Source: an uncultured Sanguibacteroides sp. | GTDB lineage: Bacteria > Bacteroidota > Bacteroidia > Bacteroidales > Marinifilaceae | NCBI RefSeq assembly: GCF_900543425.1 | Contig: NZ_UQRQ01000015.1 | Coordinates: 1-64,000, forward strand | Reading direction: 5' to 3' | Length of the DNA stretch: 64,000 nucleotides | In this document: positions 27,976 to 37,076 of the stretch, piece after piece | How positions within the stretch are numbered: the first letter of the stretch is position 1 | Layout of the letters: every line of letters begins with the position of its first letter | Made by a program: the position numbers and the translations under genes | Notes under the pieces: generated by a model | Told to the model about the DNA's origin: nothing | Databases searched by the model: none | What the model saw: the letters and a program-made list of their open reading frames with translations, nothing else

Positions 27976-29097
27976 TCATTTCAGGTAATTGTTGAAGAAT
28001 GTTTCCAACTGATCGAAGGGTATTGTATCCGTACGGTCGTATAAATCCGTGTGATTTGCACCGGGTATGATCGTTAACTTCTTGTTGTCGCCTTTCAGCT
28101 TTTTGAAAGCGTCCTCGCTGAAATAACGAGAATGGGCTTTTTCTCCGTGTATCAAGAGTACGGCACTACGGATTTCATCGCTGTAAGAAAGGATAGGCAT
28201 GTTGATAAATGACAGGGCCGATGTTTTGTTCCAGCCGCAATTGGAGTTTAGCGAGCGGGGATGATAACCGCGTTCGGTCTTGTAATAAGCATGATAGTCT
28301 TTCACGAATTGCGGAGCAGCTTCAGGCAACGGATCGATCACGCCGCCAGCAAGTGCATAAGTGCCGTTCCGGTAATCTGCAGTCCGTTGTGCGTTAAGTT
28401 GCTTACGTAGTTCGTGGCGAGTATCTGCATCCGTTGCATCGAAATAACCGTTAGCGTTTACACGGCTCATATCGTACATCGTCGAGGCTACCGTTGCTTT
28501 GATGCGAGTGTCGATAGCGGCTGCGTTGATCGCCATCCCTCCCCAGCCGCAAATACCGATAATGCCGATTCGTTCTGGATCGACATCGTTGCGTGTCGAG
28601 AGGAAATCGACTGCCGCACAAAAGTCTTCCGTGTTGATGTCCGGCGACGCCACGTATCGGGGTTCGCCGCTGCTCTCGCCTGTGAACGATGGGTCGAAGG
28701 CTATGGTTAAAAATCCGCGTTCGGCCATAGTTTGCGCATACAGGCCGGATGATTGTTCTTTTACGGCTCCGAACGGCCCGCAAACGGCTATGGCCGGTAA
28801 TTTCCCCTTTGCTTTTTTCGGTATATACAGATCGGCTGCGAGCGTGATGCCGTAGCGGTTACGGAAAGTTACTTTGCTGTGATTTACTTTGTCGCTTTGC
28901 GGGAATACTTTGTCCCACTTTTGAGATAAATTCAAATTCTCCTTCATATTCGTATCGGCTTTAAAATGATTTTCGTTTGCTTCGACTCTCTTTATCGATT
29001 TTGTTGTCCGTTCTCTGCCTTTTCCGTGACATGGGACGCATAAGGCTGTAATTGTCAATACCGTTAAAAATAAAATTCGTTTCATATTGCTCTTCAT
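27976..29097 (-). CDS. Exported alpha/beta hydrolase with Cys nucleophile (dienelactone-hydrolase-like)
   Basis: A 373-residue alpha/beta hydrolase with an N-terminal signal segment (MKRILFLTVLTITALCVPCHG; the ATG four codons in, at 29085, is an alternative start). The nucleophile elbow is GICGWGG with Cys183 where serine is usual, as in dienelactone hydrolases. His349 in PGANHTDLYD completes the triad, with Glu319 a possible acid. The family (sometimes annotated as alpha/beta hydrolase or YcjY-like) has unknown substrates. The gene runs against its neighbours, is divergent from an AraC regulator gene, and its middle part looks richer in G+C than the SusC/SusD genes around it, which is consistent with acquisition by transfer. 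Confidence 0.85.
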   Translation of the reverse strand: MKSNMKRILFLTVLTITALCVPCHGKGRERTTKSIKRVEANENHFKADTNMKENLNLSQKWDKVFPQSDKVNHSKVTFRNRYGITLAADLYIPKKAKGKLPAIAVCGPFGAVKEQSSGLYAQTMAERGFLTIAFDPSFTGESSGEPRYVASPDINTEDFCAAVDFLSTRNDVDPERIGIIGICGWGGMAINAAAIDTRIKATVASTMYDMSRVNANGYFDATDADTRHELRKQLNAQRTADYRNGTYALAGGVIDPLPEAAPQFVKDYHAYYKTERGYHPRSLNSNCGWNKTSALSFINMPILSYSDEIRSAVLLIHGEKAHSRYFSEDAFKKLKGDNKKLTIIPGANHTDLYDRTDTIPFDQLETFFNNYLK

Positions 29098-29114
29098 ATC
29101 TTATTGTTTTAATA

Positions 29115-29122
29115 CAAAAATA
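29115..29122 (-). promoter_or_regulatory. -7 box for the alpha/beta hydrolase gene
   Basis: TATTTTTG on the minus strand matches TAnnTTTG, 17 bp upstream of the ATG at 29097 (29 bp from the one at 29085), giving a short leader that slightly favours the inner start. Confidence 0.45.
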
Positions 29123-29302
29123 CGGAATAGCCATATATCGTATCATACCAAAAACAAGGTTCGATTTACCTTATTTACGGATTTTGCAATTTTTACTATT
29201 GTTTGATGTTCAACGATATTACCTGAATCACGGAATATACGGAAAGATTTACCCCGATTACCGTTTTCGATTGTGATCCCGGCTCGGGTACGATAAAAAC
29301 AC

Positions 29303-29310
29303 TATCTTTG
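29303..29310 (+). promoter_or_regulatory. -7 box for the AraC regulator gene
   Basis: TATCTTTG matches TAnnTTTG, 21 bp upstream of the AraC ATG at 29332. The 180 bp between the two divergent -7 boxes is the natural place for AraC binding sites controlling both genes. Confidence 0.55.
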
Positions 29311-29331
29311 TTCTGAATAAAAGTCGTCGCT

Positions 29332-30237
29332 ATGGATATGAATGAATCCCCTATATTGAAAGTAGATACAATCGAACAATACAATAACCTGTTCGATTTC
29401 GAGACTCGACATCCTCAAGTCAACTTCGTCGATTTCGACACGGTGGAGAGTCAGAAACCGTATCGCATGACGGTCGGTTTCTATTCGATCTTTTTGAAAG
29501 AGACGGTAGCCTGTACGATAAACTATGGAAAGACCAAATATGATTTCGACGATTGGACAATAGTCAGCATTGCTCCGGGACAAACTGTCGGTTATTCCAC
29601 GATCGAGGGAATCCCGACTAAAGCCAAAGGCTTGCTGTTCCATCCTGATTTCATTCGCGGTACTTCATTGGGGCAGAAAATTAAAAAATATTCGTTTTTT
29701 GCCTACGAGTCTAATGAGGCACTACACCTCTCGAAAGAGGAGCGAACGATCGTTATCAACTGTATGTCTATAATAAAAACGGAATTGCAACATGCCATAG
29801 ATAAACATACCAGAGGACTGATTTGCACGAATATAGAATTATTGCTGGATTATTGTCTACGATTTTATGAACGGCAGTTTATCACGAGGCAGGATATGAA
29901 TCTCGACGTGTTGGCTCGCTTCGAGAGACTTCTTGATGACTATTTGAGTACGGGGATTGCTTCGGAAAAAGGTGTGCCGTCCGTTCAATATTTTGCGGAC
30001 AAGATTTGTCTCTCGCCCAATTATTTCGGTGATTTGATCAAAAAGGAAACAGGGAAAACGGCAAAAGAATATATACAATTGAGAATGTTGGACGTAGCGA
30101 AGGAAATCTTGTTTGATTATAGCAAATCGATTACCCAAGTCGCTTATGCGTTGGGTTTCCAATATCCGCAGCATTTCGTACGGTTTTTTAAAAGATATGC
30201 AGGCATAACGCCTAACGAATACAGACGGGCGAATTGA
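29332..30237 (+). CDS. AraC family transcriptional regulator
   Basis: A 301-residue regulator with an N-terminal cupin-like sensor region (about 20-150; TVGFYSIFLKETVACTINYG, SIAPGQTVGYST) and a C-terminal AraC-type double helix-turn-helix (about 200-300: VQYFADKICLSPNYFGDLIK, then ITQVAYALGFQYPQHFVRFF and KRYAGITPNEYR). It is divergent from the alpha/beta hydrolase gene with a 234 bp shared control region, so it probably regulates that hydrolase. The pair separates the locus 2 sigma gene from its FecR gene and is not part of the usual SusC/SusD layout. Confidence 0.92.
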   Translation: MDMNESPILKVDTIEQYNNLFDFETRHPQVNFVDFDTVESQKPYRMTVGFYSIFLKETVACTINYGKTKYDFDDWTIVSIAPGQTVGYSTIEGIPTKAKGLLFHPDFIRGTSLGQKIKKYSFFAYESNEALHLSKEERTIVINCMSIIKTELQHAIDKHTRGLICTNIELLLDYCLRFYERQFITRQDMNLDVLARFERLLDDYLSTGIASEKGVPSVQYFADKICLSPNYFGDLIKKETGKTAKEYIQLRMLDVAKEILFDYSKSITQVAYALGFQYPQHFVRFFKRYAGITPNEYRRAN

Positions 30238-30289
30238 TACCTCGGTGACGACAGACTCCGTTTTCGCCATCCCGTAAAAAAACAAACTA

Positions 30290-30322
30290 TAGCACTTGGG
30301 GACGGGGCAAAAGTGCTATTTT
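30290..30322. repeat. Hairpin repeat, copy 1
   Basis: TAGCACTT, then GGGGACGGGGCA, then AAAGTGCTATTTT. The ends TAGCACTT and AAGTGCTA are inverted repeats, so the unit folds into a hairpin; it is followed by TTTCTTTCTTTT and may also terminate the AraC transcript. It shares about 30 of 32 bases with copy 2. Confidence 0.75.
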
Positions 30323-30624
30323 CTTTCTTTTACCGATAATTTCTAAATATACTCTATTTCCAAAGTTTTTTTTCGTCAGTATTTTCTAATACTCTCATCT
30401 GTTGAATGGCACTATAATTGAATTTTATAAACCGTTCCCCCTGCGGAATCCTTTGCTCTATAAATACCGTATTGAGATTTCCCATATTAGAAAGACATAT
30501 CAATTCGTTAATAGAAGTATAGTCACGGATATTTCCTTATTAATTCAGAATTTTGTTCGTGTCACATTAATATATCAGCTTCGTTTACATAAATAGTGCT
30601 CGCCTGTTTACGTTCGTTCGGTAG

Positions 30625-30638
30625 ATAGCACTTTGCCC
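30625..30638 (-). repeat. Partial inverted copy of the hairpin repeat
   Basis: ATAGCACTTTGCCC is close to the reverse complement of the GGGCAAAAGTGCTAT half of the repeat, one T shorter. Confidence 0.5.
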
Positions 30639-30671
30639 TATTCTATTCATGGCCAGAAGACAACTTTTCTT

Positions 30672-30714
30672 TAGCACTTAGGTAGCACTTAGGAACGGGG
30701 CAAAAGTGCTATTT
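30672..30714. repeat. Hairpin repeat, copy 2, with a tandem half-copy
   Basis: A half-unit TAGCACTTAGG at 30672-30682 is followed at once by a complete unit at 30683-30714 (TAGCACTTAGGAACGGGG, then CAAAAGTGCTATTT). The complete unit differs from copy 1 at two positions. Confidence 0.7.
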
Positions 30715-30799
30715 GAAATGTTAAAAAGCAAAATAATTTGAGGTTCGAGTCATCCTTTTGATTTTGTTTGTCGTTCTGTAAATGAAGGAGAGAAGATTT

Positions 30800-31978
30800 A
30801 TGTTAGAACCGAAAGATTATAAAATATCCCGTTTGATTGCCAAACAGTTTGTCCACGGGCTTTCCCCCGGGGAGGAGGAGAAGCTGGAGCGTTGGCTGGC
30901 TGAAGATCCGGATAACCGGAGATTGTATGACCGGATTATGGATTCGGGTAATAAATCGGAGCGGGATAAATACGTGGAAGGCTTAGATATTGAAAAAGAA
31001 TGGAAAGCGGTTGAAAAACAGATATTTCCTTACAAAAAGAGAAACCGGAGGTTAGGTTGGGGAATCGGAATTGCCGCTTCGATAGCTTTGCTGGTCGGGG
31101 TCGGTATGTGGTTTTTTCAACAACGGGAACAGGTTGTTCCGCCTGCCGAATTTGCCGGTATTCAGGTAGGAACATCCAAGGCGATTTTAATTACGTCCGA
31201 GGGGAAACAGATCGAATTGCAGGATAGTAGTGTTCAACAGATCGTTTTAAATAACGGCGTCGTGGCTTTAAACAATGGAAAGAGTGTGGCCTTGCAAGGA
31301 GGGAAACAGGATACGGTAGCGCAGGAGATTCGTTATTCCACGATTCGTATTCCGCGGGGGGGAGAATATAACCTGACCCTGTCCGATAATACCCGGGTGT
31401 ATTTAAACTCTGATTCGGAGATTCGTTTCCCGGAGCAATTCGGAGAGGGAAAACGAGAAGTGTTTTTAACGGGAGAAGCATTTTTTATGGTGGCGAAAGA
31501 CAAGAAACATCCTTTTGTTGTCAATACACCGGGTAAATTACAAATAGAGGTTTTAGGAACGGAATTTAACGTGCAGGCTTATACCGACGAGGAGGACATC
31601 GAGGCGACCCTAAACGAGGGTGCGGTTCGGGTGGTTTCGGGTGATCAGTCTATCGAATTGCACCCGAATCAGCAAGCTGTTTACAATAAAAAAAGTGGGG
31701 AACTCTCTTCGCGGGAAGTGGATGCCGATGCTTATTCTGCTTGGAAAGACGGGCGCTTTGTCATGAAAAACGAGACGTTGGAATCGATTATGACCCGGTT
31801 GAGCAGATGGTATGATATTCATGTTTTCTACGTGAACGAGGAGGTGAGAGACTATCATTTCTCCGGGGAACTGGAGCGTTATGAAGATTTTCCGGAAGCC
31901 TTGAAAATGTTAGAGAAATCGGCAAAGATCTCTTTTGAGATCAACAAAAACAACGTGGTGGTGCGTAAAAGAATGTAA
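30800..31978 (+). CDS. FecR family anti-sigma factor (locus 2)
   Basis: A 392-residue inner-membrane anti-sigma factor. I chose the ATG at 30800 (MLEPKDYKIS) because AAGGAGAGAAG lies just before it; the in-frame ATG at 30782 would add six residues. The N-terminal sigma-binding region (KQFVHGLSPGEEEKLERWLA) is followed by a membrane segment (LGWGIGIAASIALLVGVGMW), a FecR domain (IRIPRGGEYNLTLSDNTRVY, GEAFFMVAKDKKHPFVVNTP) and a C-terminal DUF4974/STN-like domain (MKNETLESIMTRLSRWYDIH). It precedes the STN-bearing SusC of locus 2 and is separated from it by a stem-loop. Confidence 0.92.
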   Translation: MLEPKDYKISRLIAKQFVHGLSPGEEEKLERWLAEDPDNRRLYDRIMDSGNKSERDKYVEGLDIEKEWKAVEKQIFPYKKRNRRLGWGIGIAASIALLVGVGMWFFQQREQVVPPAEFAGIQVGTSKAILITSEGKQIELQDSSVQQIVLNNGVVALNNGKSVALQGGKQDTVAQEIRYSTIRIPRGGEYNLTLSDNTRVYLNSDSEIRFPEQFGEGKREVFLTGEAFFMVAKDKKHPFVVNTPGKLQIEVLGTEFNVQAYTDEEDIEATLNEGAVRVVSGDQSIELHPNQQAVYNKKSGELSSREVDADAYSAWKDGRFVMKNETLESIMTRLSRWYDIHVFYVNEEVRDYHFSGELERYEDFPEALKMLEKSAKISFEINKNNVVVRKRM

Positions 31979-32001
31979 TAGAATTTGAGTGTTAAATAAA
32001 A

Positions 32002-32032
32002 AAGCAGAAGATATTGGTCCTATCTTCTGCTT
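32002..32032 (+). promoter_or_regulatory. Stem-loop between FecR and SusC (locus 2)
   Basis: AAGCAGAAGATA (32002-32013) pairs perfectly with TATCTTCTGCTT (32021-32032) over a 7-base loop. There is no long T-tract. The position matches the locus 1 hairpin at 19477-19524 although the sequence differs. Confidence 0.7.
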
Positions 32033-32092
32033 GTAAATTGAGTTTAGATAACGATTAACAAATCGATTATTAATCATTAAGCATGTAAAAGT

Positions 32093-35000
32093 ATGAAAAA
32101 AAACGGAATCGGGGTCTTTGATGAGAATCAAAGATTGCTAAAAATGCGATTTATTTTTAAACGCTGCGTTCTTCTTCTGTTTATGTCGATTTTCTTTTTG
32201 CAGGCCAATGCTGCCCGGCAAGTTGTAAAATTGACCATGAACATGAAAAATGCCACAATTGATGAAATCATTACAAGCATGAGTAAAGAGACGAGCTATC
32301 GTTTCTTGTACCAGGTAGAAGAGGTCCTAAAATATGGAAAAAGAGACCTTAACGTAAAAAATGCAGCTTTAGAAGAAGTTTTAAATCAGCTGTTAAAAGG
32401 AACTTCCCTTTCTTATGAAATCCAGAACGAGGTAGTGATCATTACTCCTGTAAAAGACGAGAAAAAAGAGGAAAAGAAAAGAGTAATCAAAGGAAAGGTC
32501 ATTGATACTCAAAAAATACCTTTACCCGGCGTAACGGTGGTGATCAAAGGTACGACCTTGGGTGTATCAACGGATATTAATGGAAAATTTACCATTGAAA
32601 TACCCAAACAGGACACGACCATTCTTGTCTTCACTTTTATCGGAATGGAAAAAGTAGAACATCGCCTGAGCAAGGACCCGAAAGACGATGAGAAAGAGTT
32701 GGTTATCACGATGAAGGAAGAGGTAAAAGAGGTGGAAGAGGTGGTGGTTACCGGATACGCTAATATTAAGAAGGAAAGCTTTACGGGTAGTTCGGTTTCT
32801 ATTAAGAGAGAAGATTTGTTGAAGGTTTCGAAAACGAGTGTGATAAAGGCATTGTCGACTTTCGATCCCTCTTTTCGGATACAACAAAATAATAAATGGG
32901 GGTCGGATCCGAACGCTGTTCCGGAAATGTATATTAGAGGCCGTTCCGGTATCGGGGTGAAGGATCTGGATAAGGATGCTCTGTCCAAATCTTCGTTAAA
33001 AAACAATCCGAATCTTCCGGTATTTATTATGGATGGATTCGAGGTAAGTGTTCAGAAGGTGTACGATATGGACCCGATGCGGATAGAGAATATACAAATT
33101 CTAAAGGATGCTTCGGCTACAGCCATGTACGGATCCCGGGCGGCAAACGGTGTTGTGGTGATTACGACGGTAGCCCCAAAGCCGGGAGAAGTGGTCATTA
33201 CGTACAGTTTGACCGGAGAACTTTCAATGCCCGACCTTTCCGATTATAATTTGGCAAATGCTGCTGAGAAGTTGGAAATCGAAAGAAAATCAGGATTGTA
33301 TGATCCGAATGTTGCTTTCGGAGGTGGGGGAGGTTGGACGTCGGCTTTAAATGAATATAATAGACGTTTGGTGCGTGTAAAAGAGGGGGTTACTACGGAT
33401 TGGCTCTCTTTGCCTTTACGGAATGCTTTCAAACATAAACACTCCTTATCTGTTGAAGGGGGTAACAATGATTTACGATATGGTCTTGATGTCAGTTATA
33501 AAAACGATAATGGTGTGATGAAAGATTCCTACCGGGATAATTTGGATTTAGGTTTTCACATCGATTACCGGATAGGGAAATGGTTGCAGGTGGTAAATTA
33601 TATAGAATACAGTTATACGGATGCTACCGAATCTCCTTATGGTGATTTTAGCGATTATGCTCATTTACAACCGTATGACCGTCCTTATGACAAACAAGGT
33701 AACCTTATTCGGGAGTTGGAATTTTCTAAAAAGAGTGATAATGTAGGAAAGAATAATCCTTTGTACGAGGCATTATTGAATAATTTCCAGTACGATAAAT
33801 CGGATACTTTTATCGAACGTATGATGGCTCAGATTTACGTGACGGATCATTTTCAATTAAAAGGACAGTTTGCCATAACGAAATCCATATCTAAAAATGA
33901 ACGTTTTGTTGATCCTAAATCTTCAAAAATATCTTCAACGGAATATATGGGAGACCTTTATATCGATAAAGGAGAAGAAACCAAATGGGATGCACAGGTG
34001 GGTGTTTATTACACAAGAGTGTTTGGAAATGCACATGCCTTGAATGCTTCTTTGGTGATGAATGCGACGAACACGAAAACAGAGAGCACTTCGTCTCATT
34101 ATCGGGGATTTCCGTCCGGAAAGTATCACTCTCCTAATTTTGCTGCAGAAGTTTATAATAAACCCTCGAAATCTGAGAATCTAACTCGATTGGTCGGTTT
34201 TCTTTTGTTAGCCAACTATACCTGGAATGATATTTATTTGGCAGACCTTTCTGTCCGGTTTGACGGTTCATCCGAATTCGGGTTGGATCAGAAATGGGCG
34301 CCTTTTTGGTCCGGAGGTTTGGGAATCAATGTGCATAATTACAGTTTTTTAAAGGATAGTGAAGTAATAACCCGTTTAAAATTAAGAGGTTCTTACGGTC
34401 AGACCGGAAAAACCAACTTTGCCCCTTACAATGCAAAAACGATTTACAAGACTTTTGATCGTTGGTATATAGCCGGGTTCGGAGTTGGCTTACGGGCTTT
34501 GGGAAACAAAGATTTGAAATGGGAGACAACGAATAAGATGAATATTGGTACGGACTTAGGCTTTTGGAATGAGCGTATCGCTTTGAATTTTGATTATTAC
34601 AGGGATAAGACGGTAGATTTAATTACGGATGTTACTCTACCCGGTTCTTCCGGATTCTCTTCGTATAAAAGTAATATGGGAGAGACTTTGAATGAAGGTT
34701 TTGAAATCAGAACTCAATTTGATGTTGTAAAAAGTAATAACGGTTTGTACGTGGCATTGTGGGGGAATATGAGCCATAACAAAAATAAAATTTTAAAGAT
34801 TTCCGATGCTTTAAAACAGTATAACGGTCAGGTAGACGATTATTATGCCGATGCGGAAGAGAGTCAAGAGCAAGTTCTCTGGTGGGATAAGACAATGGAA
34901 GAATATGCCAAACCGTTGATGAAATATGAAGAAGGAGCTTCTTTGACGTCCATTTTCGGTGTCCGTTCTTTGGGTATCGATCCGACAACCGGTAAAGAGT

Positions 35001-35530
35001 TATATATCTATCGGAACGGTCAGGTTAGTAATCAATGGAAGGCATCACAACAAGTTGTACTTGGAAATACGGAGCCGACTGCCAGTGGTGCTTTCGGGGT
35101 AAATGCTACTTATAAAGGCTTTAGTTTATTTGCTTCTTTCTCTTATGAATGGGGAAAACAGATTTACAATGAAACCTTAGTCAATAGTGTGGAAAATGCG
35201 GATATCGAAAACAGTAACGTGGACAAACGCGTACTGACTCAACGTTGGGAGAAACCGGGAGACATAGCTCCGTTAAAAGATATTAAGAATAGAGATGCGG
35301 TAACTCTGCCTACTTCCCGTTTTGTACAGGATGAGAATGTATTATCATTAAGTACCTTGACGTTGAGTTATGACTTTAAACAAGATTTATTACGGAAAAT
35401 TTATTTAAGAACGCTTAATCTGGAATTCCAAATGAACGATATTTTCCGTTTGTCCAGTGTAAAACAGGAACGAGGAACCAGCTATCCGTTTGCAAGAAGT
35501 ATAAATTTTACCTTACGTGCAACTTTTTAG
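32093..35530 (+). CDS. SusC/RagA-type TonB-dependent transporter with STN domain (locus 2)
   Basis: An 1145-residue outer-membrane transporter of the same type as the locus 1 SusC. A signal peptide (LLLFMSIFFLQANAA) is followed by an STN domain (about 45-110, ATIDEIITSMSKETSYRFLY), a carboxypeptidase-regulatory-like domain (IKGKVIDTQKIPLPGVTVVI), the plug (EEVVVTGYANIKKESFTGSS) with MYIRGRSG and TAMYGSRAANGVVVI, and a barrel ending INFTLRATF. The plug and barrel closely parallel the locus 1 protein, so the two are paralogs. The STN domain implies signalling through the FecR upstream. The likely cargo is peptide or protein-derived, from the downstream peptidase genes. Confidence 0.95.
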   Translation: MKKNGIGVFDENQRLLKMRFIFKRCVLLLFMSIFFLQANAARQVVKLTMNMKNATIDEIITSMSKETSYRFLYQVEEVLKYGKRDLNVKNAALEEVLNQLLKGTSLSYEIQNEVVIITPVKDEKKEEKKRVIKGKVIDTQKIPLPGVTVVIKGTTLGVSTDINGKFTIEIPKQDTTILVFTFIGMEKVEHRLSKDPKDDEKELVITMKEEVKEVEEVVVTGYANIKKESFTGSSVSIKREDLLKVSKTSVIKALSTFDPSFRIQQNNKWGSDPNAVPEMYIRGRSGIGVKDLDKDALSKSSLKNNPNLPVFIMDGFEVSVQKVYDMDPMRIENIQILKDASATAMYGSRAANGVVVITTVAPKPGEVVITYSLTGELSMPDLSDYNLANAAEKLEIERKSGLYDPNVAFGGGGGWTSALNEYNRRLVRVKEGVTTDWLSLPLRNAFKHKHSLSVEGGNNDLRYGLDVSYKNDNGVMKDSYRDNLDLGFHIDYRIGKWLQVVNYIEYSYTDATESPYGDFSDYAHLQPYDRPYDKQGNLIRELEFSKKSDNVGKNNPLYEALLNNFQYDKSDTFIERMMAQIYVTDHFQLKGQFAITKSISKNERFVDPKSSKISSTEYMGDLYIDKGEETKWDAQVGVYYTRVFGNAHALNASLVMNATNTKTESTSSHYRGFPSGKYHSPNFAAEVYNKPSKSENLTRLVGFLLLANYTWNDIYLADLSVRFDGSSEFGLDQKWAPFWSGGLGINVHNYSFLKDSEVITRLKLRGSYGQTGKTNFAPYNAKTIYKTFDRWYIAGFGVGLRALGNKDLKWETTNKMNIGTDLGFWNERIALNFDYYRDKTVDLITDVTLPGSSGFSSYKSNMGETLNEGFEIRTQFDVVKSNNGLYVALWGNMSHNKNKILKISDALKQYNGQVDDYYADAEESQEQVLWWDKTMEEYAKPLMKYEEGASLTSIFGVRSLGIDPTTGKELYIYRNGQVSNQWKASQQVVLGNTEPTASGAFGVNATYKGFSLFASFSYEWGKQIYNETLVNSVENADIENSNVDKRVLTQRWEKPGDIAPLKDIKNRDAVTLPTSRFVQDENVLSLSTLTLSYDFKQDLLRKIYLRTLNLEFQMNDIFRLSSVKQERGTSYPFARSINFTLRATF

Positions 35531-35542
35531 AACTTAGGTAAT

Positions 35543-37069
35543 ATGAAAAAATATAGATTTTTATTTTTATTGTTTTTACCATTCTTTATATCGGGATGTA
35601 ACGAATGGTTGAACGTGAAACCGGAGGATGAAATTGATGAAGAGGATCTTTTTAATTCTGCCGACGGTTTTCGTCATGCCCTGAATGGTGTTTATTATAC
35701 CATGGGAACAAAGAATTTGTATGGAATGAATATGAGTTGGGGAATTGTAGATGCCTTGGGGCAAGTGTACGATTATACTTATGGTTCCAATAATATGAAA
35801 CCCATGGAATATGGAGCTGCCAAATACAGTTGGGATAACGAGAATCTGAAGCCGGAGCTCGAATCCATGTGGAACGAGACGTATAATATCGTGGCCAATT
35901 GCAATAATCTTATAAAGAATATAGAAAATACCGACCCGGATATTTTCCCCCTGAAAGAACGGGAAAAAGCAATGATTTGGGGAGAAGCCTTGGGTTTACG
36001 TGCTTTTTTGCAGTTCGATATGTTGCGTTTGTTTGCTTCGGCACCTGTAACTCAACCCGGAGGTAGAAAATTTATTCCTTATATAAATACGTATCCGTCT
36101 TATGTTTCAAATAAAAAAACAGTGGATGAGTGTCTGACATTGGTTATAGAGGATTTGAAACAAGCTAAAAAATTGCTTTGGCAGATTGATACTGCTAAAT
36201 CATTTACTCCGTCGGTAACTTTTGAGATGTCCGGAACGGGAGATAATATCTTTTTCTACCGAAGGGGGTATCATATGAATTATTGGGCCGCAACAGCTTT
36301 ATTGGCACGGGTTTATTTATATGCCCAGAAAGAGACGGAGGCATTGGAGCAGGCGAATGAAATAATCACTTTTGTTGCCAAGAACAGTGCTTTTCCGTTT
36401 AGTACCTCTTCCGGTGGTTCAAAATTGTACAGAGACGTGATTTTTGGTTTGTACGTGATCGATCTACCGGAATTAAATCAAAAAATAAATGATATTACGG
36501 ATGAAGACAAGGCTACCTTCTTATGTATATCCGAAATTGAAGATAATTATTTCGGGAAAGATTTAACATATGATGATAATCTTGAAACATTTATTTCTAA
36601 TGATTGTCGTTATACAAATTGGATACATGACTGGGAAAATTACAACTCTTATTATCGACTGAAAAAATATGATGATCCTACCAGTGGCGGTTCTACGCAG
36701 ATCGAGATCAGTAAAACATTGGTTCCGTTGATTCGAATGAGCGAGATCTATTATATGGCTGCTGAAATTTTAGCTAAAAAAGATGCTGCCGGATTGGCAA
36801 AGGCAAAAACTTATTTGAATTATGTAAAGGAGGGACGGGGTTTGAAAAAAACGGATCAATCTATAATAGACGTGTCGAATGCAACTACAGAAACATTCAA
36901 TCATTTGTTAATTAATGATATGCGTCGAGATTGGATAGGTGAAGGTCAGACTTTTTACCTGTATAAGCGTTTGAATAAAAATATTCCGACAGAGTCGGGT
37001 AAAACGATAACGGCTTCAGAGGAACATTTTGTTGTGCCTTTGCCGGATAGTGAAACTAATATTAATTAA
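35543..37069 (+). CDS. SusD/RagB-type nutrient-binding lipoprotein (locus 2)
   Basis: A 508-residue surface lipoprotein (FLPFFISGC then NEWLNVKPED), the same length as its locus 1 counterpart. It has the family's helical repeats (ESMWNETYNIVANCNNLIKN; GEALGLRAFLQFDMLRLFAS; MNYWAATALLARVYLYAQKE) and the C-terminal signature LLINDMRRDWIGEGQTFYLY. It starts 12 bp after the SusC stop and is expected to cap that SusC barrel. Confidence 0.94.
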   Translation: MKKYRFLFLLFLPFFISGCNEWLNVKPEDEIDEEDLFNSADGFRHALNGVYYTMGTKNLYGMNMSWGIVDALGQVYDYTYGSNNMKPMEYGAAKYSWDNENLKPELESMWNETYNIVANCNNLIKNIENTDPDIFPLKEREKAMIWGEALGLRAFLQFDMLRLFASAPVTQPGGRKFIPYINTYPSYVSNKKTVDECLTLVIEDLKQAKKLLWQIDTAKSFTPSVTFEMSGTGDNIFFYRRGYHMNYWAATALLARVYLYAQKETEALEQANEIITFVAKNSAFPFSTSSGGSKLYRDVIFGLYVIDLPELNQKINDITDEDKATFLCISEIEDNYFGKDLTYDDNLETFISNDCRYTNWIHDWENYNSYYRLKKYDDPTSGGSTQIEISKTLVPLIRMSEIYYMAAEILAKKDAAGLAKAKTYLNYVKEGRGLKKTDQSIIDVSNATTETFNHLLINDMRRDWIGEGQTFYLYKRLNKNIPTESGKTITASEEHFVVPLPDSETNIN

Positions 37070-37076
37070 TACAATT

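Larger units (their letters stand above)
30238..30799. other. Repeat-rich spacer between AraC and FecR (locus 2)
   Basis: About 560 bp with no gene I can support; a 64-codon plus-strand frame at 30402-30596 has no recognisable features. The stretch is AT-rich and bounded by two near-identical hairpin repeats (30290-30322 and 30683-30714) with partial copies near the second. Confidence 0.65.

Noticed and set aside
27976..30237. Hydrolase/AraC pair considered as a complete insertion sequence or transposon
   Set aside because: No transposase or integrase and no clear terminal repeats around the pair itself; only the hairpin repeats on one side were seen.
30402..30596. 64-codon plus-strand frame in the repeat-rich spacer
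   Set aside because: No ribosome-binding site, no similarity recognised, and AT-rich composition; treated as non-coding.
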